A DNA stretch of 64,000 nt from Sergeia podlipaevii (taxonomy: Eukaryota; Euglenozoa; Kinetoplastea; Trypanosomatida; Trypanosomatidae): the NCBI GenBank assembly GCA_030849805.1, contig JASANZ010002186.1:1-64000 (forward strand). The letters are read 5' to 3'. The notes under the pieces are model-generated. The model was not told where the DNA came from, made no database searches, and saw only the letters and a program-made list of their open reading frames with translations. Each line of letters opens with the position of its first letter. Position 1 is the first letter of the stretch. Below, one piece after another: positions 10,178 through 19,355 of the stretch. The translations under genes and the position numbers were made by a program.

Positions 10178-10901
10178 GAAACGAGAAAGCAACAAACTTA
10201 AGGAGGCCATTATATTGGTTTCACTAAATGCCTGTTCTGGTTAATAAATGAAAAAATGTGTCATTTTAGTTTTGCAGTTGTGTAGGCTATTCGGAAAATT
10301 TAAAACAGAAGGAAGAAAAAGAAGCTGACGACGAGATATCTTTTATTTGTGTCATTAAGGCATACAGTTTTCTTCATTTTCTTTTTTTTTTCCATAACAA
10401 ATTGAACCGACTTAAAGAAAAAAAAATGATACGCTTTTATAAAACCTGTTTCCAATGCAAAAAAAAAACTCTTTGAAATATTTACTGCTTAATTGCCAGT
10501 GGTGCTGGCTTGTTTTAGTGTTACGGCTGCTTGTTTTGCTGTAGCATTTTTAGTCCCTTTTTTCTTGCTGAGAATCATATTATGTATATGATTTTTTTGT
10601 TGACGAGAAAAAGCATATATATGTACATATATATTTCGGATTCGCATTTACTTCCTCTTTCTACTTCTTTGTATTCTGCTTTTTTTTAACTGTTAAATAT
10701 AAATTCAACTTTAAGGAATTATTATATATATATTTATTTATTTATTTATTGAAAAGGCACGACTTCATTGTTGGCGTCATATTTTCTGTTTGGAAAAAAG
10801 TGTTGCAATTTTTTTCATATATTATTTTTAGTTGTATTCATTGAAGGCAATTCGAAAGTTTTATATTCACAGTCCGCTTTTCTACTATTTTTTTTTTTTA
10901 G
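10178..10901. other. Intergenic: fibrillarin 3' UTR and cullin leader
   Basis: No gene. AT-rich, with ATTTA-like repeats at about 10729-10750 that resemble AU-rich stability elements in the likely 3' UTR. A T-run at 10888-10899 ends in AG at 10900-10901, directly abutting the cullin ATG. Confidence 0.6.
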
Positions 10902-13007
10902 ATGATGAACAGAAAACGTTCTTTAGACTCAGAATTAGTTGATGCGCGATGGAAAATAATTGAGGAATCAATTCAGTCTCTTTTTAAAAGACAGCGGTCT
11001 CGTCATTCTTTTCAATCTGTGCATCATGCTGTTTTCCAATTATGTCAGGCGCACTGTGGAAGTCGGGTACTCAGTAACTTAGAAGAGCTGTTTGGGCAAA
11101 AATCTAAAGATATTCTTTCTAAACTACTCAAATGCAGCACAACGACTATCATTGATGCTTTTTCTTCTCAGTGGGGTGAATACAATGATGTGCTGCGACG
11201 TGTCAATGATGTTTTGTTATATTTCAACAAGCATTATATTGGTGCTTGTTATCGTCAAACGGTGCAAGAACTGGGGGAACGCATTTTTTGCAGTACTATT
11301 TTTAGTGATGAAGCGCTGACCTCTAATCTCATTACGGCCATCACATTTGCGATAGAGCAAGATAACAAGTGGGAATCAATTAATGATTTGTCAAAGGATT
11401 TGCTCTATATTGACAAGGGTTTGCTCTACGAGCGGTTTATCGAGGCGCCGTACGTGAGAATTCTTACGCGGAAATATAAGGTGGAAGGTCCTAAGCGCCA
11501 GGCATCAATGTTGGTTCCTGAGTACATTTGTTGGTTTGAAGGAGTAATTCAAATGGAAAGAGGAAGATCTCACAGACTGTTGTCACAAACGGCTGTGCCG
11601 AAAGTCGAATCCTCTTTGTATGATGTGCTGATTCGCAAGTGCCGGAGTTTTATTTTGGGAAGTGAATCAGGCTGTGTTGCACTCGTCCGCAAATTTGATT
11701 ATGAAGCAATTCATCACATTGCAAGTGTCTTTTTACTTATAAATGAGATAAACGCCGTTGTGGACATAATTAGCACCGAGCTGACCGCTATGGCAGAGGC
11801 CGCTGTTAGCAAGTGCGCGCTTAGTCCCACCGATGCTGTTAACAGAATGATACAGCTCGTAAACCAATCTCACAAGCTTGTCGCGAGTTTTGCAAATTTA
11901 ATTGGCTCTGGTGCGGGATTTTCACGACTCTCACGTGCAATTGACTATCCCATTAATGGTAATCATCAATTCATAGAGGCTGTGTCATTTTATTTTGACA
12001 CGAATATTAGGCAAGCAAAGGGAAAGGAGGATTTGCGTCAACTGTGCGAAGATGTTATTGCACTTTTGCGGCGGATAGAAGATAAGGATTTTTTTGAGCT
12101 TTCATTTCGCCACTATCTTGCAGCCCGACTGATTCACGCAAAGCCGGAGGCTATTGATGCCGAGTATGTTTTTATTGAGGAGTTGAAGCGCCAAAGTGGC
12201 GCAACAGCTGTCAGTCGACTGGAACGTATGATTGAGGACATTAGGAACGCTTCGAATGAAGAGACTGACCTTATTCACGATGTGGGAATGACAAATCGGC
12301 AGCACAAATTGGATTTTCAAGTTACCATTTTGACCGGTGCGTTTTGGCCGCAGTTTCCAGTAGTTCGCATGACCTTCCCGCAGCCAATGGAGCATTACAT
12401 GAATGCGTTCCGAGAGTTGTATACTTCACGCCATAACGGGCGAAAGTTGGTGTTTCAGGCAAATCTCGGAACGGTTACCTTTCACCTCTCCTTGCGCGGT
12501 CACCAGTATCAGATTTCTGCGCCAACATCGTTCGTCAATACAATAAAGGCGCTAAACAGCAATGATGCCATCTCTGTTAGTCAAGTCTGCGAGGTTAGCT
12601 CACTAAGCAAAGCAGAGGTTGATGCGCAGGTGGCTCTTCTTCAAAGAAAGGCTCTTGTATCACGAAGTGCAAACTCCTTTTCATTTAACCACGATTTTTT
12701 CTCTCACCAGCGTTCCATAGGCATCGCATCGGACATGATCTCGTTGCCAAAGGCGTCAAGGGAGCGAAAGGCTGAACACCGGCAGATTGAATCGTCGCGC
12801 TCCTCCAGTATCGATGCCATTATTGTGAAAATATTGAAGAAGGAAAAGAGTATCCAGCATGATTCTCTTTGTGAAGCAATTATTAAAACGCTTTCACCCG
12901 TTTTTGTGCCAAAGATAGCCGACATAAAAGCGAGAATCGAGGTACTTATAGGAAAGGGTTATGTGGCCAGAGGGAATCTAGCAGGGTATTATGTATATTG
13001 TGAGTAG
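10902..13007 (+). CDS. Cullin, scaffold of a cullin-RING ubiquitin ligase
   Basis: Cullins join a substrate adaptor at the N-terminus to RBX1 and the E2 at the C-terminus, and are activated by NEDD8. The 701-residue protein has the expected length. It has an alpha-helical N-terminal repeat region, a cullin-homology region (about residues 380-560, including LTGAFWPQFP), and a C-terminal winged helix with the neddylation site. The block IDAIIVKILKKEKSI matches the cullin consensus around the acceptor lysine, which I place at about K646. It ends with GYYVYCE, close to the usual YxYLA end. Which cullin class it is cannot be decided by eye. The ATG at 10902 touches an AG preceded by a T-run; a second ATG follows immediately at 10905. 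Confidence 0.93.
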   Translation: MMNRKRSLDSELVDARWKIIEESIQSLFKRQRSRHSFQSVHHAVFQLCQAHCGSRVLSNLEELFGQKSKDILSKLLKCSTTTIIDAFSSQWGEYNDVLRRVNDVLLYFNKHYIGACYRQTVQELGERIFCSTIFSDEALTSNLITAITFAIEQDNKWESINDLSKDLLYIDKGLLYERFIEAPYVRILTRKYKVEGPKRQASMLVPEYICWFEGVIQMERGRSHRLLSQTAVPKVESSLYDVLIRKCRSFILGSESGCVALVRKFDYEAIHHIASVFLLINEINAVVDIISTELTAMAEAAVSKCALSPTDAVNRMIQLVNQSHKLVASFANLIGSGAGFSRLSRAIDYPINGNHQFIEAVSFYFDTNIRQAKGKEDLRQLCEDVIALLRRIEDKDFFELSFRHYLAARLIHAKPEAIDAEYVFIEELKRQSGATAVSRLERMIEDIRNASNEETDLIHDVGMTNRQHKLDFQVTILTGAFWPQFPVVRMTFPQPMEHYMNAFRELYTSRHNGRKLVFQANLGTVTFHLSLRGHQYQISAPTSFVNTIKALNSNDAISVSQVCEVSSLSKAEVDAQVALLQRKALVSRSANSFSFNHDFFSHQRSIGIASDMISLPKASRERKAEHRQIESSRSSSIDAIIVKILKKEKSIQHDSLCEAIIKTLSPVFVPKIADIKARIEVLIGKGYVARGNLAGYYVYCE

Positions 13008-13371
13008 AGTGCATTTTTTTGTTGTTGCTGGCTGGGTAGTGGGAAAGGGAAGCATCAGTTACTTGAAGTCAAAATGCCAGGGACGAGTGTGATATATATA
13101 TATATATATATATAAACATATATTGTATCAGCGTACAGTGTTATTCTTTTACGTTTTATTTCATCCTGTTGCCAAAAAAAAAAAAAAAATTAATGGAGAG
13201 TTACAATTGTAAAAATGTTCTTTGCTTTCCTCTGATGCCTGGCGCACTAGTGTACACGAGCGGAGAAGGTCATCTCTGTAATTCCTGCATAAATTTGTTT
13301 CTCCTTTTGAACGTCTTTTTGAATATTTTTGCTCCCATTGGTACAAGAGTAAACGTGCTGTAGAAAACTCA
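13008..13371. other. Intergenic with (TA)n and poly(A) runs
   Basis: A TA dinucleotide run at 13092-13115 and an A-run at 13174-13189. A pyrimidine-rich stretch at about 13295-13335 precedes the PEX22 gene. No gene seen. Confidence 0.6.
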
Positions 13372-14010
13372 ATGCGGCGCAAACCCTTTGTTGAAACTTT
13401 ACTTCAGCAAGTCGCAGGCTCCTTCATGACCTGGGTGGCAGTCGCTGTTGGTGCGGTTACCTTGTATTTCTTTTACAAAGGCAGGCGGGGTACCCGACAA
13501 CCACCCCCACCCCCGCCACGCACAATTGCTGGGAATGCAGTCTCCCAGTCTAATATGAGCGACGATGGGAATGATTTGATGAACAAGATCAAAAGGAAAC
13601 ACTTTGTTGGTAGTAAGGTGTGTATCGCCTGGGAAGTGTTGTGCGATGGAAGCACGTGGCGCGATGAGGGTGCTGCCGAGGATGTGCTCAGGTGGTATGC
13701 CTTCTCATCAGATGTCTATTTGATGTGCAGCATTCAAAATGATCAAGAAAAGAGTGTCATACTTGGCATGCTGAAGGACAAAGAGAGACTTCAGCGCCAC
13801 AAGATTCTCTTCTGCACAAGTGCAAAAGGATATGAAGCATTTACGCGACAGATCTGCCCAGCGTTGTTGCTCACACACGATTCTTTTCAGGCTTCCTTCT
13901 TGAGCGGAGTGCTGCCTTATATCGTATTAGTTGGTGGAAAGGAAACTGTGAACAAAGGTAATGTTGCCTGTGTCTCTTCCGTAACCGCCGTTGCATTCGA
14001 GGAGTCGTAA
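13372..14010 (+). CDS. PEX22: PEX22-like peroxisomal/glycosomal membrane anchor of PEX4
   Basis: PEX22 tethers the ubiquitin-conjugating enzyme PEX4 to the peroxisome membrane (in trypanosomes the glycosome), so that the import receptor PEX5 can be monoubiquitinated and recycled. The 212-residue protein has one membrane segment at about residues 17-36, a proline-rich linker (PPPPPP), and a Rossmann-like C-terminal domain. The blocks DVYLMCSIQNDQEK, HKILFCTSAKGYEAFTRQI and PYIVLVGG correspond well to the plant PEX22 pattern (a DLYLM strand, a KVLFC strand with an FxRQ helix, and a closing strand). That likeness is from memory of the family, not an alignment. The protein is short and poorly conserved, so a profile search is the natural test. 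Confidence 0.75.
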   Translation: MRRKPFVETLLQQVAGSFMTWVAVAVGAVTLYFFYKGRRGTRQPPPPPPRTIAGNAVSQSNMSDDGNDLMNKIKRKHFVGSKVCIAWEVLCDGSTWRDEGAAEDVLRWYAFSSDVYLMCSIQNDQEKSVILGMLKDKERLQRHKILFCTSAKGYEAFTRQICPALLLTHDSFQASFLSGVLPYIVLVGGKETVNKGNVACVSSVTAVAFEES

Positions 14011-14427
14011 CGCTGGTGAAATGGAAATCGAAACAACAGCTGATAGTAGGTCTATCGCAAAGGGAAAAGCTTCTTTCCTTAAGCCTTCTTGACCGTGTGA
14101 ACCACTTGATATATTTTTATGGTCTCTCTCTTCTATATAATTTGCATGTTTATTCGGCTGTGCTTGAAGGCACTCAACATTCATTCAATTTCTTGCAATC
14201 TATATAGTTACTAATGCTTTTTTAAAATATGTCTTTACGATAAAGAAATCATCTTAGCACATAATAATCGATTAGTGGATCCTATCATTTCTGCTATTTT
14301 TCACTCTTTTTTATTTATTCACTCTACCTTCATCTTCATTCTTTAAAAATATAGGATAGCACTATTTAGCGAGGTTGCTGTTTGCGATCACAAATTCCTT
14401 TTTGGATTTGTTTTTTAGTTTATAGAA
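14011..14427. other. Intergenic, AT-rich
   Basis: No gene. Contains the PEX22 3' UTR and a pyrimidine tract ending in AG at 14417-14418, ten bases before the p14 start codon. Confidence 0.6.
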
Positions 14428-14787
14428 ATGTCAGATGAGCGTATTCTTCTGGTAACTGGGATCCCATCGAAGTTACTAAATGGAGAGTATTTATACAAGT
14501 TGTTCGGTGAGTATGGGGCTGTTCAGCAAATACGAATTGGATCATCTTCCTTGACGAAGAGTTGTGCTATTGTTGTATATGAGCAATGTGAAGCAGCCAA
14601 GTGCGCTTGCGATGCGCTCCCCACATTTCCTCTTTATAAGGATCATGTTTTGCGAGTGTCAGTATACGATGAAACTCGAGACAAGAGGGCTTTAGAGCGC
14701 CGGAAGCGGAAGAGGGAGGTGCAGGCAGAGTATAAGAAGCATGTCGCAGAGTCTGGCGAAACTGCGCCAGAGACCGACCACCTGTAA
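14428..14787 (+). CDS. SF3b14a/p14 (SF3B6), U2 snRNP RRM protein
   Basis: p14 is the small SF3b subunit that contacts the branch-point adenosine and SF3B1 in the U2 snRNP. In trypanosomes SF3b serves mainly trans-splicing. The 119-residue protein is one RRM. RNP2-like ILLVTGIPS is at about residues 6-14 and the RNP1-like segment CAIVVYEQ at about 49-56, in the family order with FGEYGAVQQIRIG between them. A basic C-terminal tail (RRKRKREVQ) follows, as in p14. The length fits. A second SF3b subunit, PHF5A, lies 31 kb downstream in the same array. Confidence 0.9.
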   Translation: MSDERILLVTGIPSKLLNGEYLYKLFGEYGAVQQIRIGSSSLTKSCAIVVYEQCEAAKCACDALPTFPLYKDHVLRVSVYDETRDKRALERRKRKREVQAEYKKHVAESGETAPETDHL

Positions 14788-15157
14788 AATATAATGGGAA
14801 AGCAGGGACACGCAGTGTTTCAGTCTACAATTGCTCACATAAGTAATGAAAATTAACACGTTGCCATACTTTTGCGTACGCTTTCAGTTGCGATTAAGGT
14901 ATGAATGCACTACAGGAAATACTTGTTTTTGTACCATTTAAAAAAAATCCTTTTCTGTTTGATTTTTTCTATCCATCCGTTTTCACGGACTTTTTCTTTT
15001 GCAGTTGCGGGTTTTAGTTGTACTGCCTTTACATACTTCAAAGGAAAAATATACATTTAGCTTTGAGCACATTCAGGTTGTTATTCTAGTACTCCCCAAC
15101 ACTACCACCCACCCACACACACACACACGCACACCAACAGTAGAGAAAAGGGGGAAA
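14788..15157. other. Intergenic with pyrimidine tract and (CA)n
   Basis: A long pyrimidine-rich stretch at about 14950-15001 ends in AG at 15003-15004, the likely acceptor for the mu-adaptin gene. A CA run at 15114-15128 sits in its probable 5' UTR. The open frame reaches left through this stretch only via a non-ATG codon. Confidence 0.6.
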
Positions 15158-16468
15158 ATGATAGGTGTTTTGATGTTTCTTAATGCGCGAGGCGACGTTG
15201 TTCTCTCACGGCAATTTCGTGATGGCTATAGTATTAGAATGCTTGCTGACATCTTCCGCGATGAACTGATCTCCACACAGAAAGTTGATAGATGCCCAGT
15301 GAACGCAGTTAATGCCTACTGCTTCATTCATCTCAAGCTTTCTGACATGTTCCTTGTGATGGTTTCGAGTAATAACGTAAACTGTCTGGCTTGTATGCAA
15401 TACGGTGTCCGTCTCTTGCAGCTTATTCATGGATATTACAAGACAATTGACGAAACAGTTCTCAAGGAGAACTTTGTCGCACTTCAGCAGATTATCGATG
15501 AGACTGCCGACCTTGGCTATCCTCATGTAACAGATTTGGAGGCCCTCAAGCAGTTTATCCCTGAGGGTGGTATTGACTGCGCTGTTACCAAGGACTCAAA
15601 AGAATCACAGTGTGTGACTCAGAAACTCATGGGCGACGTGCCATGGAGAACAGAGGGCCTAATCTACAGCGTGAACGAAATGTTTGTGGACGTTGTTGAG
15701 AATGTCAATATGCTAGTTTCGAATACAGGAGAGATTCTTCATAGCGACATATTAGGGAAGGTTGTTGTAAATAACTTTCTTTCTGGTATGCCTGAGTGTG
15801 AATTAATGTTGAATGCTCGAGCATATGGTGAAGCGCGCATAGATGCAGAGAGGGACGCAGAGGACGGAAGCGAGATTAAGCTTGGGGATGTGTCATTCCA
15901 CAAATGCGTGCGACTTGGCAAGTTTGACGAGCCGCAAAGTATTCGTTTTGTTCCTCCAGATGGTGAGTTTACCTTGATGAAGTATCACTCAGACATCAGT
16001 GTGCAACCTCCCGTGATTATCACTGAGGCATGCGTGGAGGAGCTTTCCAAAACTCGTATGACGGTTATGTTCAATCTGAAATGCGGTTTCCCAGAAGGGC
16101 AAGCAGTTACCGACGTTAAGGTAACCATTGGATGCCCAGAGAACACCGCATGTGCCACCGTTAAGGTTGGAAAAGGGAAGGCGAAGTACAAAAACACTGA
16201 GTGCGTCATCACTTGGGACATCTCGAAAATTTATGCTGGTGAAGAAGTAGCCTTTTTTGCAGAAGTGAAGCAGATCGCACCCACGCTAGGCACCACTGAG
16301 ACGACGTGGTCAATGCCATCAGCATGTGTACAATTTACGTGTATCTCACACTCACTCACTGGAATGAAAATCACTGAGCTCAAGCTGCACGAGCCAGTAT
16401 TTCTATACACGCCTTGCAAGTGGATTAGATATGTTACCCAAGCAGGGCAGTATCAATGTCGCCTCTGA
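15158..16468 (+). CDS. Adaptor complex mu subunit, best fit AP-2 mu
   Basis: Mu adaptins form the medium chain of clathrin adaptors and read YxxPhi sorting signals on membrane cargo. The 436-residue protein has a longin-like N-terminal domain (about residues 1-140, starting MIGVLMFLNARGDVVLSR) and a mu-homology domain (about 170-436). The opening resembles AP-2 mu more than the AP-1, AP-3 or AP-4 forms, and so does the block around YGVRLLQLIHGYYKTIDE. I chose the ATG at 15158 because it opens the conserved longin strand; codons to the left translate repeats. AP-2 is reported missing from T. brucei and close relatives but present in T. cruzi, so this gene has taxonomic weight. Confidence 0.85.
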   Translation: MIGVLMFLNARGDVVLSRQFRDGYSIRMLADIFRDELISTQKVDRCPVNAVNAYCFIHLKLSDMFLVMVSSNNVNCLACMQYGVRLLQLIHGYYKTIDETVLKENFVALQQIIDETADLGYPHVTDLEALKQFIPEGGIDCAVTKDSKESQCVTQKLMGDVPWRTEGLIYSVNEMFVDVVENVNMLVSNTGEILHSDILGKVVVNNFLSGMPECELMLNARAYGEARIDAERDAEDGSEIKLGDVSFHKCVRLGKFDEPQSIRFVPPDGEFTLMKYHSDISVQPPVIITEACVEELSKTRMTVMFNLKCGFPEGQAVTDVKVTIGCPENTACATVKVGKGKAKYKNTECVITWDISKIYAGEEVAFFAEVKQIAPTLGTTETTWSMPSACVQFTCISHSLTGMKITELKLHEPVFLYTPCKWIRYVTQAGQYQCRL

Positions 16469-16930
16469 GCACATGTGTGGGTTGTAGAGTATTTTTTTCT
16501 TTGCCTATTTGTGCGAGAAAAATTGTAAGTATTGCTTTTCATTGTTGTTATTATTGCACTTACGTGGTTTGCCGCTATATGTTGCGGCGTCCACTGCTCA
16601 CTAAGTGCTTTGTGACATGCTTGATATTGCTTTTGTGTGTCCAATTTTTTTTTTCTATGTGTGTACGTCTCTTATACAAAGTATGCACTCGTACATAAAC
16701 AAGGCTGATGCTTTTATCGATACCAAAAAAAATCAGTCCTGGAGGAGGAGGAGGAGGAGGATGGGGAGGACGGCGCACACTTGTTGAATATTTATTATTA
16801 TTTTCTTTTGCATTGCTATTGTGACGTACTGATCGAAACGACTTTACTCTTCACTTTTCTATTTGGTGATCCTGTTTTTATTGGTGGCCGTTTTTCTTTT
16901 TAAAGTTAGAAGGAGCGGACTGAAGTTGTT
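16469..16930. other. Intergenic with (GGA)n
   Basis: A GGA run at 16741-16761 lies in the likely adaptin 3' UTR. A pyrimidine tract at about 16845-16903 with AG near 16907 probably serves the small gene that follows. No gene seen. Confidence 0.6.
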
Positions 16931-17131
16931 ATGTCATCTGAAATTGACGAGGCTGCTTCACCGCATCAGTTGTATCGTAGATCGCTTCTTTGTCATGAGC
17001 GCGAGTTGTTGCTTCATGACTACAACGAAATCAAGGACATTGCTCAAAACTTATTGATGCTCGCTGCGCAAAGCAACGATTGCTCATTGGCAGAAGTGTA
17101 CGAAAAGATAGGTGTCACAGCTAGCAAATGA
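16931..17131 (+). CDS. Small hypothetical protein (66 residues)
   Basis: I do not recognise it. The frame starts at the first ATG after a convincing pyrimidine tract and AG. The protein is soluble and predicted mostly helical, with a block HERELLLHDYNEIKDIAQNL that has amphipathic spacing. It has no signal peptide or membrane segment. Its place between adaptin and RRP41, each with normal intergenic spacing, favours a genuine gene. It may be a small subunit of a complex, but nothing shows which. Confidence 0.55.
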   Translation: MSSEIDEAASPHQLYRRSLLCHERELLLHDYNEIKDIAQNLLMLAAQSNDCSLAEVYEKIGVTASK

Positions 17132-17465
17132 GCACGTAAGTACTACGTTTTTTGTTGCTGTTGCTTGAATATACTGCAGCAGACCAATAAAAAGGTATTG
17201 GGCACAATTGAAGAGGTTACAGAAAAACATTACTAACTTTTTCAGCTGCACTATTTATTGCTGTCGAAATGAGAAGAAATAAACCTTTCAATTATTTGGT
17301 TGGTTGCGCGAGTACAAGATATGTTGTTTTTGTGTTATGAAATTAGTTGTTGACTCTTGCTTTATTTTCTCTGCTCTTCTTTTCTTATGCATAGTTTAGC
17401 TTTTTGTATATTATTATTTCTGTTGTCCGCTGCGTTTCGTGTCTTCATAGCGGCCAGAACAGTAT
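17132..17465. other. Intergenic
   Basis: No gene. A pyrimidine-rich stretch at about 17350-17440 precedes RRP41. Confidence 0.6.
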
Positions 17466-18206
17466 ATGTCGTGTCACAAAGAGTATGTTAATCCGGCTGG
17501 TCTGCGTATTGATGGCCGAAGACCCTATGAGTCCCGCCAGATGTCTATAGAGTTTGGTACCCTTTCAGGATGTGATGGTAGTTGTGTGACAGAGATGGGG
17601 CGATCAAGAGTGTGTGCAACTGTGTTGGGTCCTAAGGAGTCTGCCAACCGGCAAGAAGCCAGGCACGATGAGGCAATTATTACGTGCGAAGTGGCGGTTG
17701 CGGCGTTTGCTGGTGAGCACCGAAGGAATCCACAGAGACGTAACAAACTAGCGGACGACATTAGCTCTGCAGTGGTGCAGGTTGCACGTTCGGTTGTTCT
17801 CCTCTCTCAGTACCCCAACTCGCAGATACACATCTACGTTGAAATTCTCCAGAACGATGGAAATGAGAAGGTCGCGAGTATTAGCGCTGCCTGCCTGGCC
17901 TTAGTTGACGCGAATGTGGCAATGCGCGACGCCGTGTGCTGCGCAAGTGTTGGGCTCCTTGACAACACGATACTGGTTGATCTAACAACAGAAGAACTAA
18001 AATCCTTATGCCCGACCGTGGCGGCTGCATTTACGGCACACGGCACAGAGAACATTATTTGGTGCGAAACAAGCTCACGCATGTCTGCAGATTCCGTCGG
18101 TCAGCTTATGGCTGCAGCACAAAAGAGTGCCAGTACAGTGTTTGATGACGTGATGAAGAAAGCCCTAGAAGACCATGCGCTGGAGATTCTGAAGATTCAG
18201 AGCTAA
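17466..18206 (+). CDS. RRP41: Exosome core subunit RRP41 (SKI6)
   Basis: RRP41 is an RNase PH-type ring subunit of the RNA exosome, which performs 3'-5' processing and decay of rRNA precursors and other RNAs. The 246-residue protein carries the RNase PH fold: GLRIDGRRPYESRQM at the start, then a substrate-side block SCVTEMGRSRVCATVLGPKE, ISSAVVQVARSVVLLSQYP, and IHIYVEILQNDG with SISAACLALVDA. The length and opening match RRP41 better than RRP46 or MTR3. The ring is generally catalytically inactive in eukaryotes. The gene lies about 1.1 kb upstream of MTR4, the helicase that feeds the exosome. Confidence 0.9.
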   Translation: MSCHKEYVNPAGLRIDGRRPYESRQMSIEFGTLSGCDGSCVTEMGRSRVCATVLGPKESANRQEARHDEAIITCEVAVAAFAGEHRRNPQRRNKLADDISSAVVQVARSVVLLSQYPNSQIHIYVEILQNDGNEKVASISAACLALVDANVAMRDAVCCASVGLLDNTILVDLTTEELKSLCPTVAAAFTAHGTENIIWCETSSRMSADSVGQLMAAAQKSASTVFDDVMKKALEDHALEILKIQS

Positions 18207-18542
18207 TCTGGATCGCTGTCCGCTACCTCATTTATTTATTTTTTCTTCTTAAATTTTGGCAGTACGCTTAAATAAATATTCATTAAGTTGCTTGTACTAA
18301 GAAGTAACACTATTTAAAGCAAATAGCATTTGCATCAACTATTACATAGAATCTCATGTATCGTTTCTTGTATTTTTGTTGTGTAGTGCAGAGCTTGATT
18401 GCTTTCATTCAAGTTGCTTGCTTGTTATTTTTATCATAATTGTCGCTGTTGCTCTCGTTCTTACCATGTCAAAGACAGTGTCTGTGGAAGAAGACGGAAG
18501 TATTTTGTCCGTCACTTCACCCATTAGGGGCAGTTAGCACCA
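18207..18542. other. Intergenic
   Basis: No gene. Pyrimidine tracts at about 18360-18450 precede the peroxidase-like gene. Confidence 0.6.
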
Positions 18543-19001
18543 ATGTCTTCAATATTTTCATTTAGCGCCTCCCAGAACGGCTTGGCTATCCCCTTGACGA
18601 TGTACACAGAGCACATCGTAGTGGTTGTGAATACCGCATCTAGATGCAGTATGGCGTTCTCAAACCTGCAGTTGCTAAACCAAGTGCAAAGTTTTTACAA
18701 TCAGAAGAAATTTACGGTTCTTGCTTTTCCTTGCGCTCAGTTTGCTAATCAGGAGCCACTGTCCAGCTGCGACCTCGTTGTGTGGCGAAATGAACAGCAC
18801 ATCCAATTCCCTGTGTTCGACAAGGTCAATATTAAAGGGAAGGATGCAGACCCGCTCTTTCAGATGCTGCAAAGAGAACTTGGGAAAGCGCGCTGGAACT
18901 ACACAAAATACGTTTGTGATAGAGCTGGAGTCCCACGGTTTCGTTTAGAGCCATCATGTTCACCCGCTGAACTCCAGGAGGCAATTGAGAAGCTTCTTTG
19001 A
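18543..19001 (+). CDS. Divergent glutathione peroxidase-like protein
   Basis: Trypanosome GPX-type enzymes reduce lipid hydroperoxides using tryparedoxin. The 152-residue protein has the thioredoxin-like GPX fold with recognisable blocks: VVNTASRCS (catalytic Cys kept, the usual next Gly replaced by Ser), FTVLAFPCAQFANQEP (catalytic Gln) and WNYTKYVCDRAGVP (catalytic Trp/Asn). The resolving Cys, normally about 11 residues after QEP, is absent. A Cys occurs only four residues after QEP. The protein is also shorter than the usual 160-180 residues. It may be an altered-function paralogue of the standard tryparedoxin peroxidases. Activity cannot be judged from sequence. Confidence 0.8.
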   Translation: MSSIFSFSASQNGLAIPLTMYTEHIVVVVNTASRCSMAFSNLQLLNQVQSFYNQKKFTVLAFPCAQFANQEPLSSCDLVVWRNEQHIQFPVFDKVNIKGKDADPLFQMLQRELGKARWNYTKYVCDRAGVPRFRLEPSCSPAELQEAIEKLL

Positions 19002-19355
19002 GGGTGGGCGTGTGGGTACAATTGATGTTGTAGTCAGTGATTGCATCGGAAGGTTCTACGCAAGCATTTTGCTTTGCACACATGCAAGTTACATTGCGAA
19101 CAATAATTAAATAATGAAAGCTGTTATTGATGTTACTCAGGCCATGTCTGAGTGACACTAAAGTTATACTACTTTTGGGGTTATGAGCCCAACGAAATCT
19201 TCGGTAATGTTGTTAATATTTCTTCTTTTTTCTTCTTTGCGTATACATCTTCTATTTTTGTTCGATGAAACTTTCATTATGTACTTGCTTTTGCCCACTT
19301 CAAGTAGAAAGCAAAGCAATTTGCAATACACCGCTCCTTTGCAAAATAATATAGA
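19002..19355. other. Intergenic
   Basis: No gene. A pyrimidine-rich stretch at about 19215-19260 is the likely MTR4 acceptor region. Confidence 0.6.
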
